Shown here piece by piece: positions 16,557-24,548 of a stretch of DNA of 28,450 bases. Position 1 is the first letter of the stretch; each line of letters begins with the position of its first letter. The DNA is from an uncultured Eubacteriales bacterium (lineage in GTDB: Bacteria > Bacillota > Clostridia > Oscillospirales > CAG-272). The notes under the pieces were generated by a model. The model was given only the letters and a program-made list of their open reading frames with translations, was not told the origin of the DNA and ran no database searches. Position numbers and translations under genes: made by a program. Where the stretch lies: assembly GCA_934365155.1 (NCBI GenBank), contig CAKRMZ010000018.1, positions 1-28,450 on the forward strand, in the 5' to 3' direction.

Positions 16557-17477
16557 TTATGAGATTAAACCGGTTGTCGAATCGACACCGAGCAGAATAT
16601 TCATGTTTTGTATTGCGGCGCCGGAGGCACCTTTGCCGAGATTATCAAACCGTGCAACGAGCACCAGCCTTTCCTCATTTCCGTGAACGGAAATTTCCAT
16701 AGCATCGCTACCGCTTAAGGCTCCGGAGGATAAAAATCCGGATTCATTGCAGTCGGATACAAAACGGACCAGCCCGGAGGAATAATAGCTTTGATATAGT
16801 TCGGAAATTGTCTGAACATTCCGATTTGAATCGGCGAACAACGGAACGGTAACCTCCATTCCGCTGAGAAAATCACTGACAATGGGACAAAAAATCGGTT
16901 TTTCTTTGAGACCGGAAATGATACTCATTTCACGGAGATGCTTGTGATTTTGATTTAAAGCATATTGGCGGGGAGCCTTTAAAAGCGGAGAGCGATGATC
17001 GCCTTCGTATTCGGCAATCATCTTTTTGCCGCCTCCGGAATATCCGGTAAGCGAAAAACAGCTTAACTTTTCTTCCGGATCAATCAGTTCGGCGCTGATG
17101 AGCGGTTTTACCAAAGCAATAAAGCCGCTTGCGTGGCACCCGGGATTGGCAACACGCTTTGAGCCGGCGATTTTTTCATATTGCCCTTGGAGCTCTGCAA
17201 AGCCGTAAACCCATCCGGGAGATGTGCGATGCGCGGTAGAGGTATCAATCACTGCGGTGTGTGTGTTTTGAATTAGATTTACCGCTTCAACAGCTGCCTC
17301 ATCCGGGAGGCAGAGAAATGCAATGTCGGCGCTGTTGAGCATTTCTGCGCGTGCTTCGGGATTTTTGCGTTTCTCTTCATCTAACTTTAAAAGAGTGATA
17401 TCCTTACGTTCCGATAGTCTTTGAACAATGCGCAGTCCGGTGGTTCCGGCGCTGCCGTCGATAAATACTTTTGTCAT
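16557..17477 (-). CDS. argC: N-acetyl-gamma-glutamyl-phosphate reductase, short (type 2) form
   Basis: This NADPH-dependent enzyme reduces N-acetylglutamyl phosphate to the semialdehyde. The 306-residue product is shorter than the usual 340-350 residue ArgC and has the features of the type 2 family: a compact Rossmann start (FIDGSAGTTGLRI), CLPD, and catalytic Cys114 in NPGCHASG, followed by LTGYSGGGKKM. The start codon shares ATGA with the argH stop, so it is translationally coupled to argH. argJ starts 19 bases after its stop. Confidence 0.94.
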   Translation of the reverse strand: MTKVFIDGSAGTTGLRIVQRLSERKDITLLKLDEEKRKNPEARAEMLNSADIAFLCLPDEAAVEAVNLIQNTHTAVIDTSTAHRTSPGWVYGFAELQGQYEKIAGSKRVANPGCHASGFIALVKPLISAELIDPEEKLSCFSLTGYSGGGKKMIAEYEGDHRSPLLKAPRQYALNQNHKHLREMSIISGLKEKPIFCPIVSDFLSGMEVTVPLFADSNRNVQTISELYQSYYSSGLVRFVSDCNESGFLSSGALSGSDAMEISVHGNEERLVLVARFDNLGKGASGAAIQNMNILLGVDSTTGLIS

Positions 17478-18847
17478 TGTAGTTTCTCTCTTACATATTG
17501 AATTTGCTTTTCCACGGAGGCAACCGAAGTGCCTCCCTCGGAAATGCGTTTTGCGACACAGTTCTCAAGGCTGATTTCCGAATAAAGATCTTTTTCAAAT
17601 AAAGGGCAGTATTGTTGATACCGTTTTAGCGCAAATGTTTCCAGCACAAGGTTTTCTTGAATGCAAGCGGCGACAATTTCTCCGCAGATTTTATAGGCCG
17701 AACGGAACGGAAGTCCCTTTTTGACTAAATAATCCGCAAGGTCGGTGGCATTGATAAATCCTTTTTGTGCGGCGGATTTCATGTGATCTTTATAAACATT
17801 CATGGTACGCACCATCGCCGTTACAATAGGGAGGCACATTTTTACGGTTTCCGCAGCGTCAAAAATCAGCTCTTTATCTTCCTGCATATCTTTGTTGTAT
17901 GCCAAGGGAAGTGCTTTGAGCATGGTGAGAAGCGCCATGAGATCGCCGTATACACGTGCGCTTTTGCCGCGTACCAATTCTGCCATATCCGGGTTTTTCT
18001 TTTGCGGCATAATGGAGGAACCGGTTGTATAGGCATCGGAGAGCTCGATGAATTTAAATTCCCATGAAGACCAAAGAATCAGCTCCTCTGCAAAGCGGGA
18101 AAGGTGCATCATTAAAATCGCGAATACACCGGCTAATTCCACGCAGAAGTCCCGATCGGATACCCCGTCCAATGAGTTTTCGGTAATACCGTCAAAGCCG
18201 AGAGCGGCGCCCTCGGATTTTCGGTCGATAGAGTAGGTGGTTCCGGCTAAAGCACAGCATCCGATGGGGGAGCGATTCATTCGTGCTTTGCAATCCGCTA
18301 ATCGGTCCATATCGCGCAGAAGCATCATGGCATAGGCCATCAGATGATGCCCGAAGGTGATCGGTTGAGCGCGCTGCAAATGCGTATATCCGGGCATAAT
18401 GGCAGATTTGTATTCTTCCGCACGGTCGCATAAGGCTTGAATGAGGGATATGAGCATAGAGCGGATCTGCTCACATTCATCTCGCAGATACATTCGGGTA
18501 TCCAGAGCGACCTGATCGTTCCGGCTGCGTGCGGTATGAAGTTTTTTTCCGACATCTCCGAGGCGCTCGGTGAGCACCTGTTCGACGAACATATGGATGT
18601 CTTCGCTTTGCATGTCAATATGAAGTTTCCCGGATTCAATATCGGAAAGAATTTCGGAAAGCCCTTGAATCAGCGTCTCGCTCTCTTTTTGCGTGATGAT
18701 GTGCTGAGCACCGAGCATTGCCGCATGAGCCATGCTCCCTTTGATATCCTGACGGTACATTTTGGAATCAATTGCGATGGAAGAATTAAAATCGTCTGCC
18801 ATAGAATCCGTAAACCCGGCAGTACGTCCCGCCCACATTTTTGCCAT
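17474..18847 (-). CDS. argH: Argininosuccinate lyase
   Basis: ArgH splits argininosuccinate into arginine and fumarate, the last step of the pathway, as a tetramer of the fumarase/aspartase superfamily. The 457-residue product has the family signature GSSIMPQKKNPD (about 276-287) with the catalytic serine loop, the substrate-binding HTARSRND (about 104-111) and TH at 155-156 (GYTHLQRAQP). The length is normal. CAGGAG precedes the ATG. It is separated from argG by a 74-base gap that holds a strong hairpin, and it overlaps argC by 4 bases. Confidence 0.97.
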   Translation of the reverse strand: MAKMWAGRTAGFTDSMADDFNSSIAIDSKMYRQDIKGSMAHAAMLGAQHIITQKESETLIQGLSEILSDIESGKLHIDMQSEDIHMFVEQVLTERLGDVGKKLHTARSRNDQVALDTRMYLRDECEQIRSMLISLIQALCDRAEEYKSAIMPGYTHLQRAQPITFGHHLMAYAMMLLRDMDRLADCKARMNRSPIGCCALAGTTYSIDRKSEGAALGFDGITENSLDGVSDRDFCVELAGVFAILMMHLSRFAEELILWSSWEFKFIELSDAYTTGSSIMPQKKNPDMAELVRGKSARVYGDLMALLTMLKALPLAYNKDMQEDKELIFDAAETVKMCLPIVTAMVRTMNVYKDHMKSAAQKGFINATDLADYLVKKGLPFRSAYKICGEIVAACIQENLVLETFALKRYQQYCPLFEKDLYSEISLENCVAKRISEGGTSVASVEKQIQYVREKLQ

Positions 18848-18880
18848 ACTATTCTCCTGTTTTCTCGAATGTAGATTTTG

Positions 18881-18910
18881 AGTCCTGTACAGTTTGGGTC
18901 GTACAGGACT
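18881..18910. repeat. Intercistronic hairpin between argG and argH
   Basis: AGTCCTGTAC (18881-18890) and GTACAGGACT (18901-18910) form a perfect 10-bp inverted repeat with a 10-base loop, extended by weaker flanking pairs. There is no T tract on either side, so a classic terminator is unlikely. It lies in the 74-base argG-argH gap, where a hairpin may protect the argG message or mark a processing site. Confidence 0.6.
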
Positions 18911-18921
18911 TCAAATAATGA

Positions 18922-20139
18922 TTATTGTTTTCCGTCAACCAGCGCCTGAACCTTGATCGGGAGACCGAACAGATTGATAAAGCCCTCGGAATCTTTCTGG
19001 TTGTAATCGCTTTTACCGAATGTGGCAATATCCTCGCTGTAAAGTGAATACGGACTCCATACGCCGGCGTTGATCATGTTACCTTTATAGAGTTTTAAAC
19101 GAACCTTTCCGGTAACACGCTCTTGTGTTTTATCGACAAAAGCGCTGAGTGCTTCGCGCAGCGGGGTGAACCATTGTCCGTTATAGACAAGCTCCGCAAA
19201 GGTGATGGACAGCTTTTGCTTTTCATGCATTGTCATTTTGTCAAGGCATAAGGTTTCGAGCACGCTGTGTGCTTTATAAAGAATGGCTCCTCCGGGAGTT
19301 TCATACACGCCGCGGCATTTCATTCCGACCAAACGGTTCTCGACGATATCCAAAAGCCCAATGCCGTTCTCGCCGCCCAGCTTGTTGAGTGCAAGAATAA
19401 TTTCCTTTGCGCTCATTTTTTTGTCGTTTAAGGCAACCGGAATGCCTTTTTCAAATTCAAGGGTAATATAGGTGGGTTTATCCGGTGCCATCAGCGGAGA
19501 CACGCCCATTTCAAGAAATCCGGGTTTTTCATACATCGGCTCATTTCCGGTATCTTCAAGGTCTAATCCCTCGTGAGACAGATGCCAAAGATTTTTGTCT
19601 TTGGAATAATTGGTTTCACGGTTGATTTTGAGCGGGATGTTGTGCGCCTCTGCATATTCGATTTCTTCATCGCGAGATTCCAAATCCCATTCGCGCCACG
19701 GTGCGATAATCGGCATGTTTGGTGCGAAGTGCTTTATGGCCAGCTCGAAACGTACTTGGTCGTTTCCTTTTCCCGTGCAGCCGTGAACAATCGCGTCTGC
19801 GTTTTCTTTTTTTGCAACTTCAACCAGAGCCTTTGCAATGCAGGGGCGGGCATGGCTGGTGCCAAGCAGATATTCTTCGTAAATTGCGCCTGCCTTCATG
19901 GTCGGAATGATATAATCGTCTACATATTCGTCGGTAAGATCCAGTACATACAGCTTGGAGGCACCGGTTAACAGAGCTTTTTCCTCTAAGCCTTCCAGTT
20001 CATCGGCCTGCCCGACATTTCCGGAAACAGCAACGACCTCACAGTTGTTATAGTTTTCTTTCAACCACGGGATAATAATGGAGGTGTCAAGTCCTCCGGA
20101 ATAAGCCAAAACTACTTTTTTAATATTTTCTTTGTTCAT
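18922..20139 (-). CDS. argG: Argininosuccinate synthase
   Basis: ArgG joins citrulline and aspartate using ATP (to AMP and pyrophosphate) to give argininosuccinate. The 405-residue product has the N-type ATP pyrophosphatase P-loop AYSGGLDTS (12-20) and the family motifs GTSHARP, GCTGKGNDQVRFE and GVYETPGG. The ATG follows AGAGGT at 7-base spacing. It is the first gene of the arginine operon, directly behind the ARG-box-covered promoter. In E. coli and Bacillus argG and argH are often paired; here they lead the whole pathway. Confidence 0.97.
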   Translation of the reverse strand: MNKENIKKVVLAYSGGLDTSIIIPWLKENYNNCEVVAVSGNVGQADELEGLEEKALLTGASKLYVLDLTDEYVDDYIIPTMKAGAIYEEYLLGTSHARPCIAKALVEVAKKENADAIVHGCTGKGNDQVRFELAIKHFAPNMPIIAPWREWDLESRDEEIEYAEAHNIPLKINRETNYSKDKNLWHLSHEGLDLEDTGNEPMYEKPGFLEMGVSPLMAPDKPTYITLEFEKGIPVALNDKKMSAKEIILALNKLGGENGIGLLDIVENRLVGMKCRGVYETPGGAILYKAHSVLETLCLDKMTMHEKQKLSITFAELVYNGQWFTPLREALSAFVDKTQERVTGKVRLKLYKGNMINAGVWSPYSLYSEDIATFGKSDYNQKDSEGFINLFGLPIKVQALVDGKQ

Positions 20140-20155
20140 GATGCGTACCTCTTTA

Positions 20156-20190
20156 TGAATAAATATTCAGTATTTGTGAATTAGTATGCA
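20156..20190. promoter_or_regulatory. Paired ARG boxes (ArgR/AhrC operator) at the argG promoter
   Basis: The first box is a perfect palindrome, TGAATAAATATTCA (20156-20169). The second is TGAATTAGTATGCA (20177-20190), which differs from the TGAAT-N4-ATTCA pattern at one place. Their centres are 21 bp apart, the spacing known for paired ArgR boxes. Both lie at and just downstream of the predicted transcription start, so an arginine-bound ArgR/AhrC hexamer would block the promoter. The regulator gene is not in the window. Confidence 0.8.
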
Positions 20191-20193
20191 TAC

Positions 20194-20223
20194 ATTATAA
20201 AATACCCGTGGATATTTTGTCAA
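20194..20223 (-). promoter_or_regulatory. Sigma-A promoter of the arginine operon
   Basis: On the minus strand a perfect TTGACA (20218-20223) and a perfect TATAAT (20194-20199) are separated by 18 bases. The start near 20187 gives a leader of about 48 bases, too short for a T-box or attenuator. Confidence 0.85.
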
Positions 20224-20231
20224 GATAAAAA

Positions 20232-20277
20232 TACATAAATATTCAACATATTTTCGGAAAATATGCATAATTATTTA
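20232..20277. promoter_or_regulatory. Two weaker ARG-box-like sites upstream of the argG promoter
   Basis: TACATAAATATTCA (20232-20245) has one perfect half (ATTCA) and one partial half. TGCATAATTATTTA (20264-20277) has two halves that each differ at one place. They lie upstream of the -35 element, between argG and the divergent DUF421 gene, and may be distal ArgR sites. The A/T-rich background makes chance matches possible. Confidence 0.35.
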
Positions 20278-20420
20278 TACATAATGCAGAATTTGCAGCA
20301 AATTGTGTAATAATATACAATGATGCGCGAATGAGTTGCAAGCGATTGCAGAAGAATGATAAATTCTGATATTTCGGTTTATACTATAGAGGAAAAACAT
20401 TTTACGGAGGCAGGCTATAC

Positions 20421-21098
20421 ATGTTTATAGTATTTTTGCGCACGATTGCGGTATATACCGTTCTGATTACGGTGATTCGTGTGATGGGCAAGCGCCAAAT
20501 CGGCGAATTGCAGCTTTCGGAATTTGTGACGACGCTTTTGTTGTCAGAGCTTGCCGCACAGCCGATTTCCGATCATTCCATTCCGCTTTTGTATTCTGTA
20601 ATTCCGGCGATTGTGCTTTTGTCTGTAGAGATTATTTTATCTTTTATTATTACAAAAGTGCAACCCTTCAAAAAAATTTTTAACGGTAAGCCGAGCATCA
20701 TTATATCCCGCGGCAAACTTCAGCAAAAAGAGCTTTCTAAAATTCGGCTGAGTGTGGAGGAGCTTATGAGCGAGCTTCGACTAAAGGGAATATTTAATAT
20801 TGATGATGTGGAATATGCCATTTTAGAGCCGAACGGAAAGCTTTCGGTTTATCCCAAAGCGGAGAAACGACCGGCCAATATTGAGGAAAGCGGTATTCAG
20901 CCTGCAGCGAACGGAATCGCTTTGAATGTGATTGTTGACGGACATGTGAATGCCTATAATCTGACAAAGCTCGGTAAAAATATGACATGGCTGAAAAAAC
21001 GTCTGAGCGCCGAAAAACAAAGCGGAGTTAAGACCATATTTTTGATGACGGTAGACAGCAACGATGATGTGGTTATCATTCCGAAGGAGGAATCGTAA
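20421..21098 (+). CDS. DUF421 family membrane protein (YetF/YdfS-like)
   Basis: This 225-residue protein has the DUF421 layout: three N-terminal membrane segments (about 3-20, 33-48 and 53-78), with the family motif MGKRQIGELQLSEF between the first two, then a cytoplasmic DUF421 domain (about 85-165) with INGK/FNGKP, 'SVEELMSELRLKGI' and 'VEYAILEPNGKLSV' segments. DUF421 proteins such as B. subtilis YetF and YdfS are linked to spores in that organism; the exact activity is unknown. ACGGAGG lies 10 bases before the ATG. A TATACT (20380-20385) may be its -10 element, but I see no good -35, so an alternative sigma factor is possible. It is coupled to the DUF4363 gene behind it and is transcribed away from argG. 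Confidence 0.88.
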   Translation: MFIVFLRTIAVYTVLITVIRVMGKRQIGELQLSEFVTTLLLSELAAQPISDHSIPLLYSVIPAIVLLSVEIILSFIITKVQPFKKIFNGKPSIIISRGKLQQKELSKIRLSVEELMSELRLKGIFNIDDVEYAILEPNGKLSVYPKAEKRPANIEESGIQPAANGIALNVIVDGHVNAYNLTKLGKNMTWLKKRLSAEKQSGVKTIFLMTVDSNDDVVIIPKEES

Positions 21099-21099
21099 T

Positions 21100-21483
21100 A
21101 TGCGTTCTTTTGTGGTTTCGTGCATACTTCTGACGGTTGTAACCGTTTTTTTGGTTGTCAACATGATAACCATTCATCAGTATTCAAAAGAGTTATATGC
21201 ACTTTGCGAGGAGCTCCCGGACAGCGCGGAGGCCTGCAAGGCGGATTCCGAGTTGCAAAGCCGAGTGGAAAAGCTGAATGAAGCCTGGCAGAAATATCGG
21301 TTTTATATTAATTTTTCGGTCGGATATGCTTATACGGAAAAAATAGAAGATTCGATCCATGCCCTGAAATGTTGGGAACAGACCGAATCTTTTGCGGATT
21401 TTATTATGAACCGAACCTTATGCCTTGATGCCGTTGAAAGGCTTCGGGAAGCAGAAGGAGTCAGTTTGGGAAGCTTTTTTTAA
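21100..21483 (+). CDS. DUF4363-like small membrane-anchored protein
   Basis: The 127-residue product has one N-terminal membrane segment (about 4-21) followed by a mainly helical, Glu/Lys-rich outer or periplasm-like domain (about 25-120) with conserved-looking Trp and Tyr positions (EAWQKYRFYINFSVGYAY). In Clostridia, DUF4363 proteins commonly sit directly behind DUF421 genes, and that context supports the name. The ATG at 21100 was chosen because AAGGAGG (21084-21090) lies 9 bases upstream, inside the end of the DUF421 gene, and the DUF421 stop is 1 base before it. The function is unknown. Its TAA stop shares the TTAA at 21480-21483 with the convergent lipoprotein gene. Confidence 0.7.
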   Translation: MRSFVVSCILLTVVTVFLVVNMITIHQYSKELYALCEELPDSAEACKADSELQSRVEKLNEAWQKYRFYINFSVGYAYTEKIEDSIHALKCWEQTESFADFIMNRTLCLDAVERLREAEGVSLGSFF

Positions 21484-21962
21484 TCAAGCTTCTGATCAAA
21501 TGCGCTTTCAGAAGAGGAAGTAATAATCCAATCGCCTTTGCTGTTTTTCTCAAAGGTATACTTCTCTATGCTGGCGGCCTGTTCAGTTTCCCCGGATTGT
21601 TTATTTGTATAAGTAGAGAGCTTGGTGGCGTACAGTACGATATAGGTTTCGTTCCATTCCTCCGCCTCCAGTTCTTGAATGGAATAGGTTACCTGAATGG
21701 TTTTTGCAATCTCTTTTTGCAGTTGAATATACGATTTTGCATCGTCGTTTGACAGCTGCATAAACTTTATATATTTATTGTATTTCCCACTGTTGAAGTT
21801 TTCGGTCATCTGCAAAAAGATGTTTTTGACTTCAACGGTAGATTCCGAATCTTTGTCACTGAATAAGTCGGGGTACTTTGCCTTGTAATCGGTGTTGCCG
21901 GCGCAGGCACACAGAGAACAAAGTAAAAGACACGAAAGAATACAAATGATACAGCGTTTCAT
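21480..21962 (-). CDS. Small lipoprotein of unknown function
   Basis: The 160-residue product begins with a type II signal peptide: a basic start, a hydrophobic core and the lipobox LCAC with lipidated Cys20. The mature part has helices with many charged residues and ends in a mixed strand pattern (EKYTFEKNSKGDWIIT) like DUF4878 or NTF2-like lipoproteins that describe gene-expression or stress-type proteins; I cannot assign a family. The ATG at 21962 was chosen over an upstream ATG at 22067 because it starts the signal peptide and follows GAGGT. It has a good promoter (22005-22033) and no terminator separates it from pyrB, so read-through from the pyrimidine operon is possible. Confidence 0.75.
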   Translation of the reverse strand: MKRCIICILSCLLLCSLCACAGNTDYKAKYPDLFSDKDSESTVEVKNIFLQMTENFNSGKYNKYIKFMQLSNDDAKSYIQLQKEIAKTIQVTYSIQELEAEEWNETYIVLYATKLSTYTNKQSGETEQAASIEKYTFEKNSKGDWIITSSSESAFDQKLD

Positions 21963-22004
21963 AAAAACCTCATGCTTGCAATTGCTATAATGATTTATGG
22001 AGTT

Positions 22005-22033
22005 ATTGTAACATAGCTTGTCTGATAAATCAA
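22005..22033 (-). promoter_or_regulatory. Sigma-A-type promoter of the lipoprotein gene
   Basis: On the minus strand TTGATT (22028-22033) and TACAAT (22005-22010) are exactly 17 bases apart. The start near 21998 gives a leader of about 36 bases. It lies 41 bases downstream of the pyrB stop. Confidence 0.7.
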
Positions 22034-22073
22034 TACGCTGTATATCTTTGCTGCGGTGACATCCCATGCGCGT

Positions 22074-23153
22074 TTACGGCCGAGCTTCGCAATAAATGCA
22101 GCGCCAAATGTTATCTTTGGGATCGGTGCATTTGAATTCCTGCGGCAGCTCCTGTTCGCATGCAGTAATGCAGCGCGGATTGTGACAATGCAAATCGTGG
22201 CGAATCTGCTGAGGCCTTGGATCGGAGCTCTTCGGATCCTTTGCCCATTCCAATAATTTGAGGATCAGTGCCATACGAATGTATTTTCCGTTTTTGGCTT
22301 GCTCAAAGTAGCAGGCGCGGGGGTCACTATCCACGGCGGTACTGATTTCATTCACGCGCGGGAGCGGATGCAGAATGCAAAGATCTGATTTTGCGTTTTT
22401 CAGCTTGTCTGGAGTCAGAATATAACTGTCTTTCAGCCGCAGATAATCATCGGCGTCGGCAAAACGCTCTTGCTGAATCCGGGTCATATACAAAATATCC
22501 AGTTTCGAAATGGCCTGCTCCAAATCGGTACATTCCTCATACGGAATGCTGTTGCGCTCCAGTATGCCGTGACGTACATACCCAGGTACCCGCAATTCCG
22601 CCGGGGAGATGAGCACTACTTGAATATTTTTGTATCGGGAGAGCGCGGCGATTAAGGAGTGAACGGTCCGACCGTACTTCAAATCGCCGCAAAATCCGAT
22701 TGTAAAATCGGAGAGGCGGCCCTTTTTCCGTTGAATGGTCAATAGGTCGGTCAGCGTTTGAGTGGGATGATTGTGTCCGCCGTCCCCGGCATTGATCACG
22801 GGAATGCCGGCGTTTTGCGCGGCTACAAGCGGCGCTCCCTCACGCGGATGCCGGATCGCGGCAATATCGGCATAAAAGCTGATTACCCGCGCGGTATCGG
22901 CGATGCTTTCCCCTTTTGCGGCAGAGGAGCTGTTCGCCTCGGAAAAGCCGAGGACATTTCCTCCGAGCTCCATCATAGCAGCCTCAAAGCTGAGGCGCGT
23001 ACGAGTGGACGGCTCAAAAAAAAGTGTAGCTAACTTTTTTCCGCGACAGGCATCGGCATAGGATTCGGGACTTTTAATAATATCATTGGCGGTGTCGATC
23101 AATGCATCGATTTCTTCCGTGTTTAAATCCAAAATATCAAACAGATTTCTCAT
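22074..23153 (-). CDS. pyrB: Aspartate carbamoyltransferase with an appended PyrI-like zinc domain
   Basis: PyrB joins carbamoyl phosphate and aspartate to form carbamoyl aspartate, the first committed pyrimidine step. Residues 1 to about 305 are a normal catalytic chain with PSTRTR (48-53), HPTQ (129-132) and HPLPR (262-266). The extra C-terminal 50 residues contain Cys323, Cys328, Cys352 and Cys355, a C-x4-C-x23-C-x2-C pattern identical in spacing to the zinc site of the E. coli regulatory chain PyrI. The roughly 100-residue nucleotide-binding domain of PyrI is absent. The total of 359 residues is about 50 longer than a plain PyrB. AAGGAG precedes the ATG. It is the last gene of the pyrimidine operon, 45 bases after pyrE; no terminator follows. 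Confidence 0.95.
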   Translation of the reverse strand: MRNLFDILDLNTEEIDALIDTANDIIKSPESYADACRGKKLATLFFEPSTRTRLSFEAAMMELGGNVLGFSEANSSSAAKGESIADTARVISFYADIAAIRHPREGAPLVAAQNAGIPVINAGDGGHNHPTQTLTDLLTIQRKKGRLSDFTIGFCGDLKYGRTVHSLIAALSRYKNIQVVLISPAELRVPGYVRHGILERNSIPYEECTDLEQAISKLDILYMTRIQQERFADADDYLRLKDSYILTPDKLKNAKSDLCILHPLPRVNEISTAVDSDPRACYFEQAKNGKYIRMALILKLLEWAKDPKSSDPRPQQIRHDLHCHNPRCITACEQELPQEFKCTDPKDNIWRCIYCEARP

Positions 23154-23198
23154 GCTACTCTCCTTATATGAATCGGTTGTATTGTTGAAACCGGAATA

Positions 23199-23834
23199 TT
23201 ACTTATGCAGAATCCAAGATTCATCCGAGGGATTATTCCGAAAAGCAATCAGTCGTTTGATATCTTCGGTTTTGATATAATTTTCCTTTGCGGCGACATC
23301 ACAGATCACGTCAAAATCCGTAAGGGAAATATTGGTGACTTGTGCTTCGCGCAACCGATCCAAGCCCTTTTTCATTCCGTATGTGAAAATGCTTACTATG
23401 CCAAGCACATCGGCGCCGGCCTCACGCAGGATATTGACTACCTCAATTACGCTTCCGCCGGTGGAAATCAGATCTTCCACCACAACAACTTTTTGACCCG
23501 GAAGCAGACGTCCTTCAATCTGGTTTTTTCTGCCGTGATCTTTGGCACCGGAGCGAACATACCCCATCGGAAGGCCTAAGATGTGTGCGCTAATTGCCGC
23601 ATGAGCAATTCCGGCCGTAGAGGTTCCCATCAAAATTTCCGCATTGGGATAGTGCCGACGAATTAAATCAGCCAGTCCGTTTTCAATATCATTACGGACT
23701 TTAACGTCGCTGAGGGTTAGGCGATTATCGCAATAAACAGGACTTTTGATGCCGCTTGCCCAGATAAACGGTTCATCCGGACGGAAAAATACGGCACGTA
23801 TGGAAAGCAGATCGGCAGCAATTTTTTCTTTCAT
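23199..23834 (-). CDS. pyrE: Orotate phosphoribosyltransferase
   Basis: PyrE transfers the phosphoribosyl group from PRPP to orotate to make OMP. The 211-residue product has the PRPP-binding motif VVVVEDLISTGGS (116-128) and the family segments IKSPVYCDNR (29-38) and the flexible loop KDHGRKNQIEG (98-108). AAGGAG precedes the ATG, which lies 3 bases after the pyrF stop. The product is passed to PyrF, encoded directly upstream. Confidence 0.96.
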   Translation of the reverse strand: MKEKIAADLLSIRAVFFRPDEPFIWASGIKSPVYCDNRLTLSDVKVRNDIENGLADLIRRHYPNAEILMGTSTAGIAHAAISAHILGLPMGYVRSGAKDHGRKNQIEGRLLPGQKVVVVEDLISTGGSVIEVVNILREAGADVLGIVSIFTYGMKKGLDRLREAQVTNISLTDFDVICDVAAKENYIKTEDIKRLIAFRNNPSDESWILHK

Positions 23835-23837
23835 TTT

Positions 23838-24548
23838 TTATTCTCCTTTTTGATCAACAAATTCCTGAATGCATCGGCAATAAGCTTCCGTGGGGTCCAA
23901 AGCGGCGGTAATCGGACGTCCGACCACAATATAGTCGGAACCGATACGGCGCGCTTCGGACGGTGTCATGACTCGCTTTTGATCGCCCACATCTCCGTCG
24001 GCAAAGCGGATTCCCGGTGTTACGGTTAAGAAATCCGTTCCGCATATATGATGAACGCTTTGTGCCTCCAGTGCCGAGCATACAACACCGTCAAGTCCGG
24101 CATCTTTGGCGTTTTTTGCATAATGCATGACCACTTTTTCCATCGGTTCATGAATTAAAAGCTCTTTTTCCATTCTTTCCTGGTCGGTTGAAGTCAGCTG
24201 TGTAACAGCAATCAGCAGCGGTCGGGTGCCGTCTGCGCGGGTCAGCCCGTCAATGGCGGCACGCATCATTTCGATTGTGCCGGCAGCGTGTACATTGCAC
24301 ATATCAATGTTTAATTTGGAAAGAACAGCCATAGCTTTTTTTACTGTATTGGGAATATCGTGCAGTTTCAGATCCAAAAAGATTCGGTGTCCGCGTTCTT
24401 TTAGACGATATACAATCTGCGGTCCCTCTGCATAAAAAAGCTCCATGCCGATTTTAACGAAGGGCTTGTAAGTGCCAAACCGGTCTAAGAAATCAAAGGT
24501 TTGCTTGGCCGAAGAAAAATCACAGGCAATAATTACATCTTTTCCCAT
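23838..24548 (-). CDS. pyrF: Orotidine-5'-phosphate decarboxylase
   Basis: PyrF decarboxylates OMP to UMP. The 236-residue protein is a type 1 OMP decarboxylase with the catalytic Asp-Lys-Asp array in DLKLHDIPNTV (Asp59, Lys61, Asp64) and a second Lys in VKIGME (Lys32). The phosphate-binding end VVGRPIT is present near residue 211. Its ATG lies inside the last codons of pyrD (16-base overlap) with GGAGG 8 bases upstream, so translation is coupled to pyrD. Confidence 0.96.
   Translation of the reverse strand: MGKDVIIACDFSSAKQTFDFLDRFGTYKPFVKIGMELFYAEGPQIVYRLKERGHRIFLDLKLHDIPNTVKKAMAVLSKLNIDMCNVHAAGTIEMMRAAIDGLTRADGTRPLLIAVTQLTSTDQERMEKELLIHEPMEKVVMHYAKNAKDAGLDGVVCSALEAQSVHHICGTDFLTVTPGIRFADGDVGDQKRVMTPSEARRIGSDYIVVGRPITAALDPTEAYCRCIQEFVDQKGE

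Noticed and set aside
20140..20193. T-box or attenuator before argG
   Set aside because: The predicted leader is only about 48 bases and has no terminator-like hairpin.
22010..22073. Terminator after pyrB
   Set aside because: No stem followed by a T tract was found before the lipoprotein promoter.
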